Both the position numbers and the translations under genes were made by a program. A stretch of DNA of 64,000 nucleotides. Origin: Spirochaetaceae bacterium (GTDB lineage Bacteria; Spirochaetota; Spirochaetia; DSM-27196; PWMO01). The stretch is taken from NCBI GenBank assembly GCA_007693945.1, contig RECP01000045.1:1-64000 (forward strand). Reading direction: 5' to 3'. Below, one piece after another: positions 18,028-26,661 of this stretch (position 1 is the stretch's first letter; each line of letters starts with the position of its first letter). The notes beneath the pieces are model-generated. The model was not told where the DNA came from. It saw only the letters and a list, made by a program, of their open reading frames with translations, and did not search any database.

Positions 18028-19710
18028 TTACTCGGAGGGAGCCTGCTTCCGCTGACTCGCTGTGTCGAGCAGCACTGCAAAATCCGCGGCGGGCATTGGT
18101 ACGCCGAAGTGAAACCCCTGCATCAGTGTGCAGCCCATCTCAGCTGCAACGGCGGCCTGGCGTGGATCGACTATTCCCTCAATGACGACTTCTCGGTGGC
18201 GCGCGCGGATGCCGTCTATAATACCGCGCAGAAAGCGGCGATCCTGTTCGCTGTCGGCCAGATCTGCGGCAAACTCACGAGCGACCTTGAAGGTGCGGGT
18301 CGGCAGGTTCTTGAGGTAGGCCAGAGAAGAGTTCCCGATACCGAAGTCATCGATCCAGACCTCAATCCCCAGTTCCTGCAACTGCTCGATGACGGCAATA
18401 GCGGCCGAGGGATTCTCCATGCAGTGCCGTTCGGTGATCTCCAGCTTGAGACGCGCGGGGTCCGGATTGCCGGCGTGACGCAGCGCCGCCTCAACTACCG
18501 GCACCAGTTCCTGGTCGCCGAACTGGCTGGCACTGATGTTCATAGTGACGAAAATCGCCGGCCACTGGTTGAGCCTTTCGCACACCTTGTACAGGGCCCA
18601 CTTGTCAATGGCTTTTACCACTCCGGTCTCTTCGGCGAGGTCGATGAAATCCGGTGGTCCGATCAGGCCCCGCTCGGGATGACGCCATCGGATCAGCGCT
18701 TCAGCGCCGGCAACCAGTGCTTCTGCGCCGTGTTGCCGTACGATCGGCTGATAATAGAGCTCGAGTTGGTGCTCCTCGAATGAACGCAGAAGCTCGCTGT
18801 GCAGTTGCAGCCGGGTCAGTGTGCGCTGGTGCAGGCCGCGATCGTAATACAAGAATCCCTGTCCGAGTTCCTCGGCTTCCACACTGGCGGAATTGGCGCA
18901 CTGGATCAGACGGTCGGCGTCGTTGGTATCGTCAGGAAAGACGCTTATGCCGATGCGGCAGTCTATAGTGACATCGACGGTGCGAAAGCGATACGGTACA
19001 CTGATAGTATCGAGCAGTTTCTGCGCTACCAGTCCAGCGTCGGTGCTGAATGATATGCGAGTCAGAATAACCACCAGGTTCGCCCCCTCAAAGCGGCACA
19101 GGTAGTCACTGGATCGGATGTGTTCCTTGATACGGTTGACCGTGCTCTCGAGCAGCAAGTCGCCGATGTTGTGCCCGTGGGTCTGGTTAACACGCTTGAA
19201 GTTCTTGAGGCTGACGAAGAGCACTGCCCGCATGTCGTGGTTTGAAGTGCGCCTCGCGTGTTCGATTTCGGTGCGCAGAATAATGTCCAGCGAGCGTCGA
19301 TTGAGCAGGCCGGTAAGCGGATCGCGCGATTCGTATTCGGCAAGACGTGATTCGGTCTCTCCGAGACGCGTTATATCGTGAGAGAACACCAGGGCGTGGG
19401 TTATGACACTACCGTCATCGCTGTAGGGGTAGAACGAGACGTGCATGTGCCTGCGGTTTTCGCCGAACTCGAAGGTGTCGACGTAGTGGATCTCTTCACC
19501 GTTGAAACAGCGGTCCAGATGAGGCTTGATTGTTGTTTGAAACTTCTCTCCGCCCCAGACTGAAGCCACCGACCGGTTCAGGATCTCTTCACGCGCGCGG
19601 CCGATGGTCTTGCAGTAGGAGTCATTGACAAGCTCGTAACGGTGGCGGCGGTCAATCAGGGTGATGTAATCGTGCGAAAGATTGACGATGTACTCGTAGC
19701 GATTCTGCAT
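18028..19710 (-). CDS. PAS-GGDEF-EAL protein, probable c-di-GMP phosphodiesterase
   Basis: About 560 residues. Residues 5-120 form a PAS domain (NLSHDYITLIDRRHRYELVN), 130-290 a GGDEF domain and 300-550 an EAL domain. The GGDEF active site is degenerate (RFEGANLVVI in place of a GGDEF-containing loop), so cyclase activity is unlikely. EAL residues are retained: E in GAEALIRW, N in NISASQF, E in LEITE, DD in WIDDFGIGNSS, K in RTFKVAREF, E in VIEGIV and Q in LMQGFHF. It should hydrolyse c-di-GMP in response to a PAS signal. ATG 19710 is the first start consistent with the PAS domain; the open frame upstream runs antisense to the next gene. No membrane segment. Confidence 0.85.
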   Translation of the reverse strand: MQNRYEYIVNLSHDYITLIDRRHRYELVNDSYCKTIGRAREEILNRSVASVWGGEKFQTTIKPHLDRCFNGEEIHYVDTFEFGENRRHMHVSFYPYSDDGSVITHALVFSHDITRLGETESRLAEYESRDPLTGLLNRRSLDIILRTEIEHARRTSNHDMRAVLFVSLKNFKRVNQTHGHNIGDLLLESTVNRIKEHIRSSDYLCRFEGANLVVILTRISFSTDAGLVAQKLLDTISVPYRFRTVDVTIDCRIGISVFPDDTNDADRLIQCANSASVEAEELGQGFLYYDRGLHQRTLTRLQLHSELLRSFEEHQLELYYQPIVRQHGAEALVAGAEALIRWRHPERGLIGPPDFIDLAEETGVVKAIDKWALYKVCERLNQWPAIFVTMNISASQFGDQELVPVVEAALRHAGNPDPARLKLEITERHCMENPSAAIAVIEQLQELGIEVWIDDFGIGNSSLAYLKNLPTRTFKVAREFAADLADSEQDRRFLRGIIDGIRARHREVVIEGIVDPRQAAVAAEMGCTLMQGFHFGVPMPAADFAVLLDTASQRKQAPSE

Positions 19711-19925
19711 GCGTGTAACCGCTCGTTCGATCCTGCCTTGATTATAGCGCCAAATACACCTGCGCGATAGAGAGGCAGTGGTCCGGCAGGAATTCGCGCT
19801 TTGACCGCACGGAGCCGGTTGGCATAGGTATGACTGCGCGTCTGCCGTCAGAGTGCCCCTCTGCGCTTGTGCTCGCAAAGCCCGCGGAGACACTCCCAGG
19901 GGCGCCCGGGGCGCTGCCGTGCTGT

Positions 19926-20957
19926 TCAGCGTGTACTGTGCAGCGCCATGTCTCCGGTTCTGATCCAGCCTTTCCTGCGCATGATCTCGCTGAACAGCAG
20001 CGCCAACAGCGCCGGCAGTATGAAGTGCAGCAGCAGAATTGCGGGAATGGAACCGGGACCCATGGTCTCTACGGTGGCCACCTGGCCCACCAGACCGCTG
20101 GTGCCCATGCCGGCCCCGACCCGATTGTTCTGCATTCTGAAGATCACTGTACCTACGGGTCCCAGGATGGCAGCCGTCACGGTAGGCGGTATCCAGATCC
20201 GCGGGTTGCGTACGATGTTGGGGATCTGGATCATCGACGTGCCCAGACCCTGTGACACCAGGCCGCCGACGCCGTTTTCGCGGAAGCTGGACACCGCGAA
20301 GCCGATCATCTGGCATGCGCAACCGATGGTAGCCGCCCCTGCAGCCAGGCCGCTGAGCCCGAGCGAAATAGCGATCGCGGCACTGGAGATCGGCAGGGTC
20401 AGGATCATGCCCATGGTTACCGATACAAGGACGCCCATTGGCAGCGGATAGAGTCCGGTCAGCGCGTTGATGAATGCGCCAAGAGCAGTCATCATGGCGG
20501 CAACCGCGGGGGCCAGGAAGGCGCCTGCCGCGCCGCCGACGATAATTGATCCGCCGGGAACCAGTATGATATCGAGCCTGGTACGCCCCTGTATCAGGCG
20601 TGAGAACTCGGCTCCGGCCAGCGCCGCCAGCATCGCACCCACCGGCTCGCCGATGGTCAGACCCGCCTGGCCGGCGTCCAGAACGACAGTGCCGGCCCCG
20701 ATTGCACCGGTGACCACGGCCGCGAATACCCCCAGCGGCGACGAGCCGACACTGAATGCCACTCCGGCCCCGATTGCCGGACCCATCAGAAACTGGGCGA
20801 TCTGACCAAAGTTGGCCAGAAACTGCAGTCCGCTGTAGACCCCGATCTGGCGCATAATCAGCCCGATGATCAGGGACGCGAACAACCCCAACGCCATGCC
20901 GTTGAGTACCCGGACAACGTAGTCTCGGACCATGCGCCCCGTTGTGCGCTCAGCCAT
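19926..20957 (-). CDS. PTS-type EIIC membrane protein
   Basis: 343 residues with about nine to ten glycine/alanine-rich membrane segments. It resembles the PTS_EIIC_2 group (phosphotransferase system EIIC of unknown sugar), e.g. the motif LVPGGSIIVGGAAGAF near residue 132 and SIPAILLLHFILPALLALLF near the C-terminus. No EIIA, EIIB, HPr or EI gene is in the window, and many members of this group lack dedicated partners, so sugar phosphorylation is uncertain. Monocistronic. Confidence 0.75.
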   Translation of the reverse strand: MAERTTGRMVRDYVVRVLNGMALGLFASLIIGLIMRQIGVYSGLQFLANFGQIAQFLMGPAIGAGVAFSVGSSPLGVFAAVVTGAIGAGTVVLDAGQAGLTIGEPVGAMLAALAGAEFSRLIQGRTRLDIILVPGGSIIVGGAAGAFLAPAVAAMMTALGAFINALTGLYPLPMGVLVSVTMGMILTLPISSAAIAISLGLSGLAAGAATIGCACQMIGFAVSSFRENGVGGLVSQGLGTSMIQIPNIVRNPRIWIPPTVTAAILGPVGTVIFRMQNNRVGAGMGTSGLVGQVATVETMGPGSIPAILLLHFILPALLALLFSEIMRRKGWIRTGDMALHSTR

Positions 20958-21011
20958 ACCGAGTACCTCCGATTGGGCGTCAGAATACGTGATTCACGAC
21001 CCTGCGGCAAG

Positions 21012-21041
21012 GGGTTACAGCGCGCAGGGTTACAGCGCGCG
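21012..21041. repeat. Two tandem 15-bp units
   Basis: GGGTTACAGCGCGC followed by A or G, twice in tandem, in the gap between the EIIC gene start and the cyclic-nucleotide-binding protein gene end. It may be incidental. Confidence 0.6.
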
Positions 21042-21117
21042 GCGGCGTTCGGTGCAGCCGGAAGCGGCGCGACGCGCCGACGGTCACAATCGTACCGGTG
21101 GCTGCCGTCGGACAGCG

Positions 21118-24100
21118 CTACCCGTCCTGCAATCCGCTGCGCAACCGTCGGCAGAGCACCGCAATCACACCCTGCGCCAGCGACGGATGGTCGGCCATAA
21201 CGCTGTCGAAGGCGTCCTTGTCCAGCCGCAGCAGCACGGTGTTCTCGAGCGCGGTCACCGAGGCCGACCGCGGCTGGGGATCAAGCACGGCCATCTCGCC
21301 GACCACTTCGCCGGGGCCGAGCTCGGCAAAGCGGCGGTCGCCGTCGTGGATCAGCACGCGACCCTCACGGATGGTATACATGCACGAGCCGAACTCGCCC
21401 TTGCGGATGAATGTCTCGCGTGGAGCTACGTCGATCTCCTCGACAATTGAAGCGATATGCGCCAGGACTGCATCCGGAATACCGGCAAAGATCTCGGCGG
21501 TCTTGAGCGCCAGGACTCGTTCAATGGTGGTAAGCACGCTATCCTCCGGTTTCGTCTGGCCCAGGCCAAGCGCCCAGGCCGCCGCCCGGCCGCAGATTCG
21601 CGGCCACTGTTCGGGCCACAGCCGGCTGTCAGAGGCCATCTGCAGCACTCGGTTGTTGTTCCCCAGTGCACGAAGGCCGAAGAGCTCGCGGTACTTCTCG
21701 ATCTCCGGCGGGCTGTCGTCGCGGTGCTCGGTGACCGCCAGCATCTTTTGCCGCAGCGGACCGGTCAGTGTGACGTCCAGCAGTTCGGCCGCTAGTGCCC
21801 GATCACGCAGCGTTCCCTCGAGCATACGCCTGCGCGCACCCTGGACCTCATCCTGTGAATGCAGCAGCGAAAGCAGAAGAAAGGCGTCCTCTACGCTGCG
21901 GACGTAGCTGTCCTGAGCGGCTGAGATCAGGGCCCGTAGCGCGATACTGTCGGCGCGCAGGTCGTGCAGCGCCATCACGGCCAGCGCGGCGTTGGCCAGG
22001 CGCAGGTCGATGGCGAGCAGAATCTGCGGGCGCGCAGCGGCGTCGGCACGGTAGCTCCGGGCAACAAGCGCTTGCAGGATGGCGGTGGTCAGTTCGTCAG
22101 CCGGCCGTCCCAGCCCCTCCGTCAGCACTGATGTCACTCGCACCGGTTCCATGCGCCCCGAGGCGCGCACAATGCGGACGCAGGTGTGTTTCGGCAGGAT
22201 CGACCGGTCGTGCACGATGCGGGTCAACTCCGGAAGTACGGCTTCGCCCATGCCGGCCAGCGCGGCCAACGCCTCCGCGCGTGTGGCGGCCGGCTCGGTA
22301 AGCTCGATTGTCTCGGCAAGCAGGGCCGGATGACCTACCGAGCGCACCGCGCGCAGTGCCGCGAGACGGACTTCGGTGTTCTCGTCTCGCAACAGCGGGA
22401 TCAGTGGCTGATAGAACGAGCGAACCGCGAGGCGTCCCAGGATGTCCGCTGCATGGCGTCGATCAGCGGGGTCGGGTGATTCGACCATTGTGTTGAAGAC
22501 GTTGCCGGCGTGCAGAATACCGTTGATGCCGCCGTACAGAAACAGTCCGGTAACGGCAGCGGCACGGATCTCCGGTTCACCAGCGGAGAGCAGCGGCGCC
22601 ACCTCCAGAACCGGATCCTGGCTGGTTGCGCACCACGCACAGACGGCTGCCTGACGTACCTCGATCGGGTTATCGCCGCAGGCTGCATTACGAGCCATCG
22701 GTTCCGCCCATTCGGACCGCAGTTCTTCAACACGCGCGAATGCTTCGGCCTGCACCCCCGGATGCGGACTGGCGATCAGTTCGCGCACGCACGGTTCATA
22801 ATCGGGCATACCGGCTTCGTGCATCAGATCGAGCGCAGCGTGCACCTGCCAGCGGTCGGGCGTATCCAGCAGGCGATGCAGCACTTCGCGCGTGGAAGCA
22901 TCGTTGAAGACCAGATTGACGCCGTCGATGCGCCGTCGCGCCAAAGAGCTGCGCAGCTGTTCACCGTAGGCCCGAAATAGCAGCCAGCCGACTGCTCCGT
23001 AAGCCAGCGTAATAACCAACGTCACGGCGATTGCGTAGTAGCCGTCGGCTGAGTCCAACCGACTCAACCCGATGAGCACCAGGCCGCTGAAGCCATAGCT
23101 GAGAGGAATACCGATCCCCTGAGCGAATCCGTGTACCGCCTCGCGTTCGTGGGCCGCAAGCGGCTGGAACGCCGACTGAACGGAAGTCTTGGCAAACCCG
23201 GAATACGAACCGTATTCCAGTACCTGGATAAGGACCAGAATACCTAGGAATACCTGCGGCGACACGCCGAACGCGCCTGCTACCAACGACACAACGATGC
23301 CGAGCGTAATCAGCATCGGCCCGACTCCGAGACCCGCCAGCATCCCGTAACGCAGCAGCAAATAGCCGGCAGCCAGGAAGGTAAACAACATGGCACCGGC
23401 GGTGACCAGCGACTTGGCCAGGCCGATGAACTGAGTGAGTCCATCCTGCGTCGCGAACACCCGTTGGGCCTGCGTATAGATAACGTACTGCAGCAGCAGC
23501 GATGTGCTGAACGCCAGGAACTGGTAGAGAAAAACCAGCATCGCGTAGCGGTTTGACAGCAGGGTCCTGAGGCTGCCGATGACCGAGTGCGTCTGGTTCG
23601 AATGCTGCTCGGATGCCGGTGTGCGATCGCGGCCGTTGCTCCCTATTGTGCGGCGCACACGCCGTCCCACCGCCAGTGAACCGATCAGCGCAATGCCGCT
23701 CAGCGGCAGAATTGCCTCGACGGCACCCAGTATTCGTGACAACGGCGCGACCGCCAGACCGGCGCAGATCACGGCGGTCATCTCCCAGGCGGTCAGCCGC
23801 GGGTAGACGCCCTTTAACGTACGTACGTCATAGAGCTCGGCGGCGATCGAGCCGCGCAGCATGAAACAGTAGAGCGCACCCATGGTGTACACCAGCATGA
23901 TGAAGAACGGGGCGAGTGCCGCAACACGCCCGAACAGCGGAAAGGTCAGCGCGTACAGCAGCGGCGCGGCGACGGCGAACACCAGTTTTGTGGCTGCCGA
24001 CAGCCGGAAGACCGAGATGCGCTCTTCGAGCGACTGAAACCCGATCGAGACAATCGGCACCAGCAGGCCGGCCATAACGTAGGCCAGACGCAGTCCGCCG

Positions 24101-24237
24101 GAGCCGAACCGATAGACCAGCAGCGTGTAGCCGGTATTGTAGAGCAGGCCGAAGGCGAGTCCAACCAGAAACGCATCAACGGCCAGCAGCGGCAGAATCT
24201 TGTTTTCGGGGCCACGTCGTGGCGGATACGGGTGCAT
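21118..24237 (-). CDS. Twelve-span transporter-like protein fused to HEAT repeats and a cyclic-nucleotide-binding domain
   Basis: About 1039 residues. Residues 10-430 contain about twelve membrane spans resembling MFS or ATP/ADP-antiporter-like (NTT) carriers. Residues 440-800 are alpha-helical repeats of HEAT type (recurring pattern EVRLAALRAVRSVGHPAL, AEALAALAGMG). Residues 895-1020 form a cyclic-nucleotide-binding domain with the phosphate cassette GEVVGEMAVLDPQPRSASV, keeping the Gly-Glu and Arg that bind cAMP/cGMP. The arrangement suggests a membrane carrier or receptor gated by a cyclic nucleotide. GTG 24249 is an alternative start; TATACT at 24252-24257 sits immediately upstream, so the transcript may be leaderless. 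Transport substrate unknown. Confidence 0.82.
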   Translation of the reverse strand: MHPYPPRRGPENKILPLLAVDAFLVGLAFGLLYNTGYTLLVYRFGSGGLRLAYVMAGLLVPIVSIGFQSLEERISVFRLSAATKLVFAVAAPLLYALTFPLFGRVAALAPFFIMLVYTMGALYCFMLRGSIAAELYDVRTLKGVYPRLTAWEMTAVICAGLAVAPLSRILGAVEAILPLSGIALIGSLAVGRRVRRTIGSNGRDRTPASEQHSNQTHSVIGSLRTLLSNRYAMLVFLYQFLAFSTSLLLQYVIYTQAQRVFATQDGLTQFIGLAKSLVTAGAMLFTFLAAGYLLLRYGMLAGLGVGPMLITLGIVVSLVAGAFGVSPQVFLGILVLIQVLEYGSYSGFAKTSVQSAFQPLAAHEREAVHGFAQGIGIPLSYGFSGLVLIGLSRLDSADGYYAIAVTLVITLAYGAVGWLLFRAYGEQLRSSLARRRIDGVNLVFNDASTREVLHRLLDTPDRWQVHAALDLMHEAGMPDYEPCVRELIASPHPGVQAEAFARVEELRSEWAEPMARNAACGDNPIEVRQAAVCAWCATSQDPVLEVAPLLSAGEPEIRAAAVTGLFLYGGINGILHAGNVFNTMVESPDPADRRHAADILGRLAVRSFYQPLIPLLRDENTEVRLAALRAVRSVGHPALLAETIELTEPAATRAEALAALAGMGEAVLPELTRIVHDRSILPKHTCVRIVRASGRMEPVRVTSVLTEGLGRPADELTTAILQALVARSYRADAAARPQILLAIDLRLANAALAVMALHDLRADSIALRALISAAQDSYVRSVEDAFLLLSLLHSQDEVQGARRRMLEGTLRDRALAAELLDVTLTGPLRQKMLAVTEHRDDSPPEIEKYRELFGLRALGNNNRVLQMASDSRLWPEQWPRICGRAAAWALGLGQTKPEDSVLTTIERVLALKTAEIFAGIPDAVLAHIASIVEEIDVAPRETFIRKGEFGSCMYTIREGRVLIHDGDRRFAELGPGEVVGEMAVLDPQPRSASVTALENTVLLRLDKDAFDSVMADHPSLAQGVIAVLCRRLRSGLQDG

Positions 24238-24299
24238 GATTGCGCTCACAGTATAGCGTCAGGCTGCCGTCAGCTCCAGCCTAATCTGTTGCGTTAACG

Positions 24300-24328
24300 T
24301 TGACACACGCGCGATGTGGCCGTAGGAT
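24300..24328 (+). promoter_or_regulatory. Sigma-70 promoter of sugar-binding lipoprotein copy 2
   Basis: TTGACA at 24300-24305, a 17-base spacer, and TAGGAT at 24323-24328. The ATG at 24359 follows an AAGGAGTG ribosome site. Confidence 0.75.
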
Positions 24329-24358
24329 AGTCAAAACTGTACTTACAAGGAGTGTGAT

Positions 24359-25636
24359 ATGAGAGCAGCTGTTGTCTTTCGAACGGTATCGCTGATCGCG
24401 GTCGCTGTCCTGGTGGCGTTGCTGGTCGCGTGCGCGCCGTCGGCACCTGAGGACGAGCAGATCACCGTTGAGATGTGGTTTGGACGTCAGGAGTTCGTGC
24501 CGCACGATCAATTCGAGCGTTTTCACGCCGATAACCCCAACATCCGCGTTGAATGGGACGTCATTCCGCTGGAACAGGCGCATACCGACTTCATGCGCAA
24601 CCATGCGGCCGGAAGTGCACCCGATGTCGTACAGATCTTCCACGAATTCACCGCCACCATGGTAGCCCAGGGAACGTTGCTCGATATCAGCCAGTACCTG
24701 CGCGCCTGGGAAAGGGAAGACCCTGCAGACTTCGCCGACGTGTTTGACATTGCCTTCACCCTCACCAGCTACGAGGGCGGCACATACGGTATCAACGTGC
24801 ATTCCGCGCCTTACTTCCTCGGCTATCGCAAGGACTGGATCGAGCAGGCCGGCACGGAGCCCCCCGAGACGTGGGAGGACGTGCTCGAGATCAGCCGCGT
24901 GCTGCAGCGTGACATACTCAGCGGTGACCAGTACGCGTTCGCGCAACCCGGCGGAGCGCACCACCCGCCGTTCTGGTTCAACTCCATCTACATGTCGATG
25001 GGTGGAAAATTTACCGATACCGGCCTGCCGATCGTTGATTCACCGGCAGGTATCGCGCTGATTGAGTTCTTCCAGGCCCTGGGCCGTGAAGGACTGCAGG
25101 ATCCCGAGGCCTCATCGTGGGCTTCCGGGGATATGCGCGGCGCCTTCATGGGCGGCCGGGCGGCGTTCTTCCCCGAGGCAATCAACATCTTTGCCGTTAC
25201 TCAGCGTGAGCTGGACTACGGCACCGAGTGGGAGGTCATGGTGCAGCCGTACCGCGCCGGTGCGCGGGACGATTTTCAGGTCAACACGTTCGGCTGGCCG
25301 TTCATGGTGAGCTCCGACACCGAGCATCCTGAGGCCGTCATGGCGGTGCTGCGTTACGTCTTCGATCCCGACATCGTCAAGGATGTCGCGTACTCGTACC
25401 AGCCTGCCAACCGGGCCAGCGTGCTGGGCAGTGCCGAGTATCTGCAGGCGCACCCGTACTTCCCGATTCTGGAGCAGGCTTTTGCCGATCAGGTACCGTA
25501 TCCCACGCACCTGCGCAGCCCCGAGCGCAGTGATATCCTCAACGAGATGAAGCAGGTTGCCCAGACGGACCACAATCGGAACGCAGCCGATATCGCCGCC
25601 GATTATCAGGCGCGCCTGAATGCGCTCGACAACTGA
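24359..25636 (+). CDS. ABC sugar transporter substrate-binding lipoprotein (copy 2)
   Basis: 425 residues, signal peptide with lipobox LLVAC, then a mature protein that by eye matches copy 1 at 1-1273 at about four in five positions, including MWFGRQEFVPHDQFERFHA near the N-terminus and PYPTHLRSPERSDIL near the C-terminus. It has its own promoter but no permease or ATPase behind it: a strong hairpin and then a class II aldolase and an FGGY kinase follow. It may share the permeases at 1352-3100 and feed the enzymes downstream. The lowest similarity is in the signal peptide and the last 40 residues. Confidence 0.93.
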   Translation: MRAAVVFRTVSLIAVAVLVALLVACAPSAPEDEQITVEMWFGRQEFVPHDQFERFHADNPNIRVEWDVIPLEQAHTDFMRNHAAGSAPDVVQIFHEFTATMVAQGTLLDISQYLRAWEREDPADFADVFDIAFTLTSYEGGTYGINVHSAPYFLGYRKDWIEQAGTEPPETWEDVLEISRVLQRDILSGDQYAFAQPGGAHHPPFWFNSIYMSMGGKFTDTGLPIVDSPAGIALIEFFQALGREGLQDPEASSWASGDMRGAFMGGRAAFFPEAINIFAVTQRELDYGTEWEVMVQPYRAGARDDFQVNTFGWPFMVSSDTEHPEAVMAVLRYVFDPDIVKDVAYSYQPANRASVLGSAEYLQAHPYFPILEQAFADQVPYPTHLRSPERSDILNEMKQVAQTDHNRNAADIAADYQARLNALDN

Positions 25637-25672
25637 GCACAGACCGGTCGTCGCTTCCTGACCTTGAAGTCA

Positions 25673-25703
25673 GGCAACGGCTCCCCGCGCGGGAGCCGTT
25701 GCC
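25673..25703 (+). terminator. Strong stem-loop after binding-protein gene copy 2
   Basis: Perfect 13-bp arms GGCAACGGCTCCC / GGGAGCCGTTGCC with a CGCGC loop; a smaller CCTGAC/GTCAGG hairpin lies just before. No T-tract. Placed between the binding-protein gene and the aldolase gene, it may attenuate or stabilise as in the copy 1 operon. Confidence 0.65.
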
Positions 25704-25752
25704 GTGCAAGGGGTGCAACCGGAGCCAAAGTCACAGCCAAGGAGAGAGAGCT

Positions 25753-26661
25753 TTGCAGAGTAACACGATCATGCGTAATGCATGGCAGCAGCGCATTATT
25801 GTTCCGGCCTTCAACATTCCCTACATTCCGATGATGGAGCCAATCATGCAGGCGGCGCGCGATGAGGACGCATTCTGCCTGGTTGCCGTTGCGCGACTGG
25901 AGTGGACCAAGTTCCAGAGCAAGAGCATGGCGGCCATCAGCCGCGAGTTTCAGCGGCTCGAAAGCAGCGATCATGTGAGGCTGCACCTCGATCACATCCC
26001 GGTCATCGATGAAGACAACCTCAAGGTTCCGTATCTCGATCTGATCAGGGAAGCGCTCGGTCTCGGTTTCCAGTCGGTTATGGTAGACGGATCACGGCTT
26101 CCGCTTGACGATAATATCGCGGCGACGCGGGCCGTGGTCGATATAGCGCACGAAGCCGGGGTTCCGGTGGAAGCCGAGCTCGGTGCCGTACTGGGCCACG
26201 AAGCCGATCCGGGTATGAGTTATGAAGAGATCGTCCGTACGCGCACCGGCTTCACCAGCGTGGATGAAGCCCGACGTTTTGTAACCGAAACCGGTTGTGA
26301 CTGGCTCTCGGTTGCCTTCGGCAATATTCACGGAGCAGTGTCGGAAGCGTTGCGTCACAACAAGAAGGTGGCGGCTCAGCTTGACATAGCACACCTCAAG
26401 GATCTTTCTGGCGCGGCCGGCATTCCGCTGGTACTGCATGGCGGGAGCGGCATTCCCGCGCAGTCTATCCATGAAGCTGTACGCCACGGCATTGCCAAGA
26501 TCAACATCGGGACTGAACTGCGTCAGACATACGAGCAGGAACTCGGAGCATCCGAGAGTACGGACAAGGCGCAGGCAGCGGTTCTGATCCGGACGCGCTC
26601 GATTCTGCGGGATTTTCTTGAGATTGGCGGCAAGAAGGACCAGGTGACGGGGGGAGTCTGA
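25753..26661 (+). CDS. Class II fructose/tagatose-bisphosphate-type aldolase
   Basis: 302 residues from TTG 25753, which has AAGGAG 8 bases upstream; ATG 25771 is in frame without a ribosome site. The zinc aldolase features are present: H in LHLDHIPV (about residue 80), E in VEAELGAVLG, H in FGNIHG and H in LHGGSGIP, plus NIGTELR near the C-terminus for phosphate binding. The enzyme cleaves a ketose (bis)phosphate to DHAP and an aldehyde. The stop overlaps the ATG of the FGGY kinase (ATGA), so kinase then aldolase steps on one ketose are likely. Confidence 0.9.
   Translation: MQSNTIMRNAWQQRIIVPAFNIPYIPMMEPIMQAARDEDAFCLVAVARLEWTKFQSKSMAAISREFQRLESSDHVRLHLDHIPVIDEDNLKVPYLDLIREALGLGFQSVMVDGSRLPLDDNIAATRAVVDIAHEAGVPVEAELGAVLGHEADPGMSYEEIVRTRTGFTSVDEARRFVTETGCDWLSVAFGNIHGAVSEALRHNKKVAAQLDIAHLKDLSGAAGIPLVLHGGSGIPAQSIHEAVRHGIAKINIGTELRQTYEQELGASESTDKAQAAVLIRTRSILRDFLEIGGKKDQVTGGV

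Noticed and set aside
18028-20322. Reading the EAL protein as a 764-residue protein
   Set aside because: The first 200 residues are antisense to the EIIC gene and low in complexity; the PAS domain begins at the ATG at 19710.
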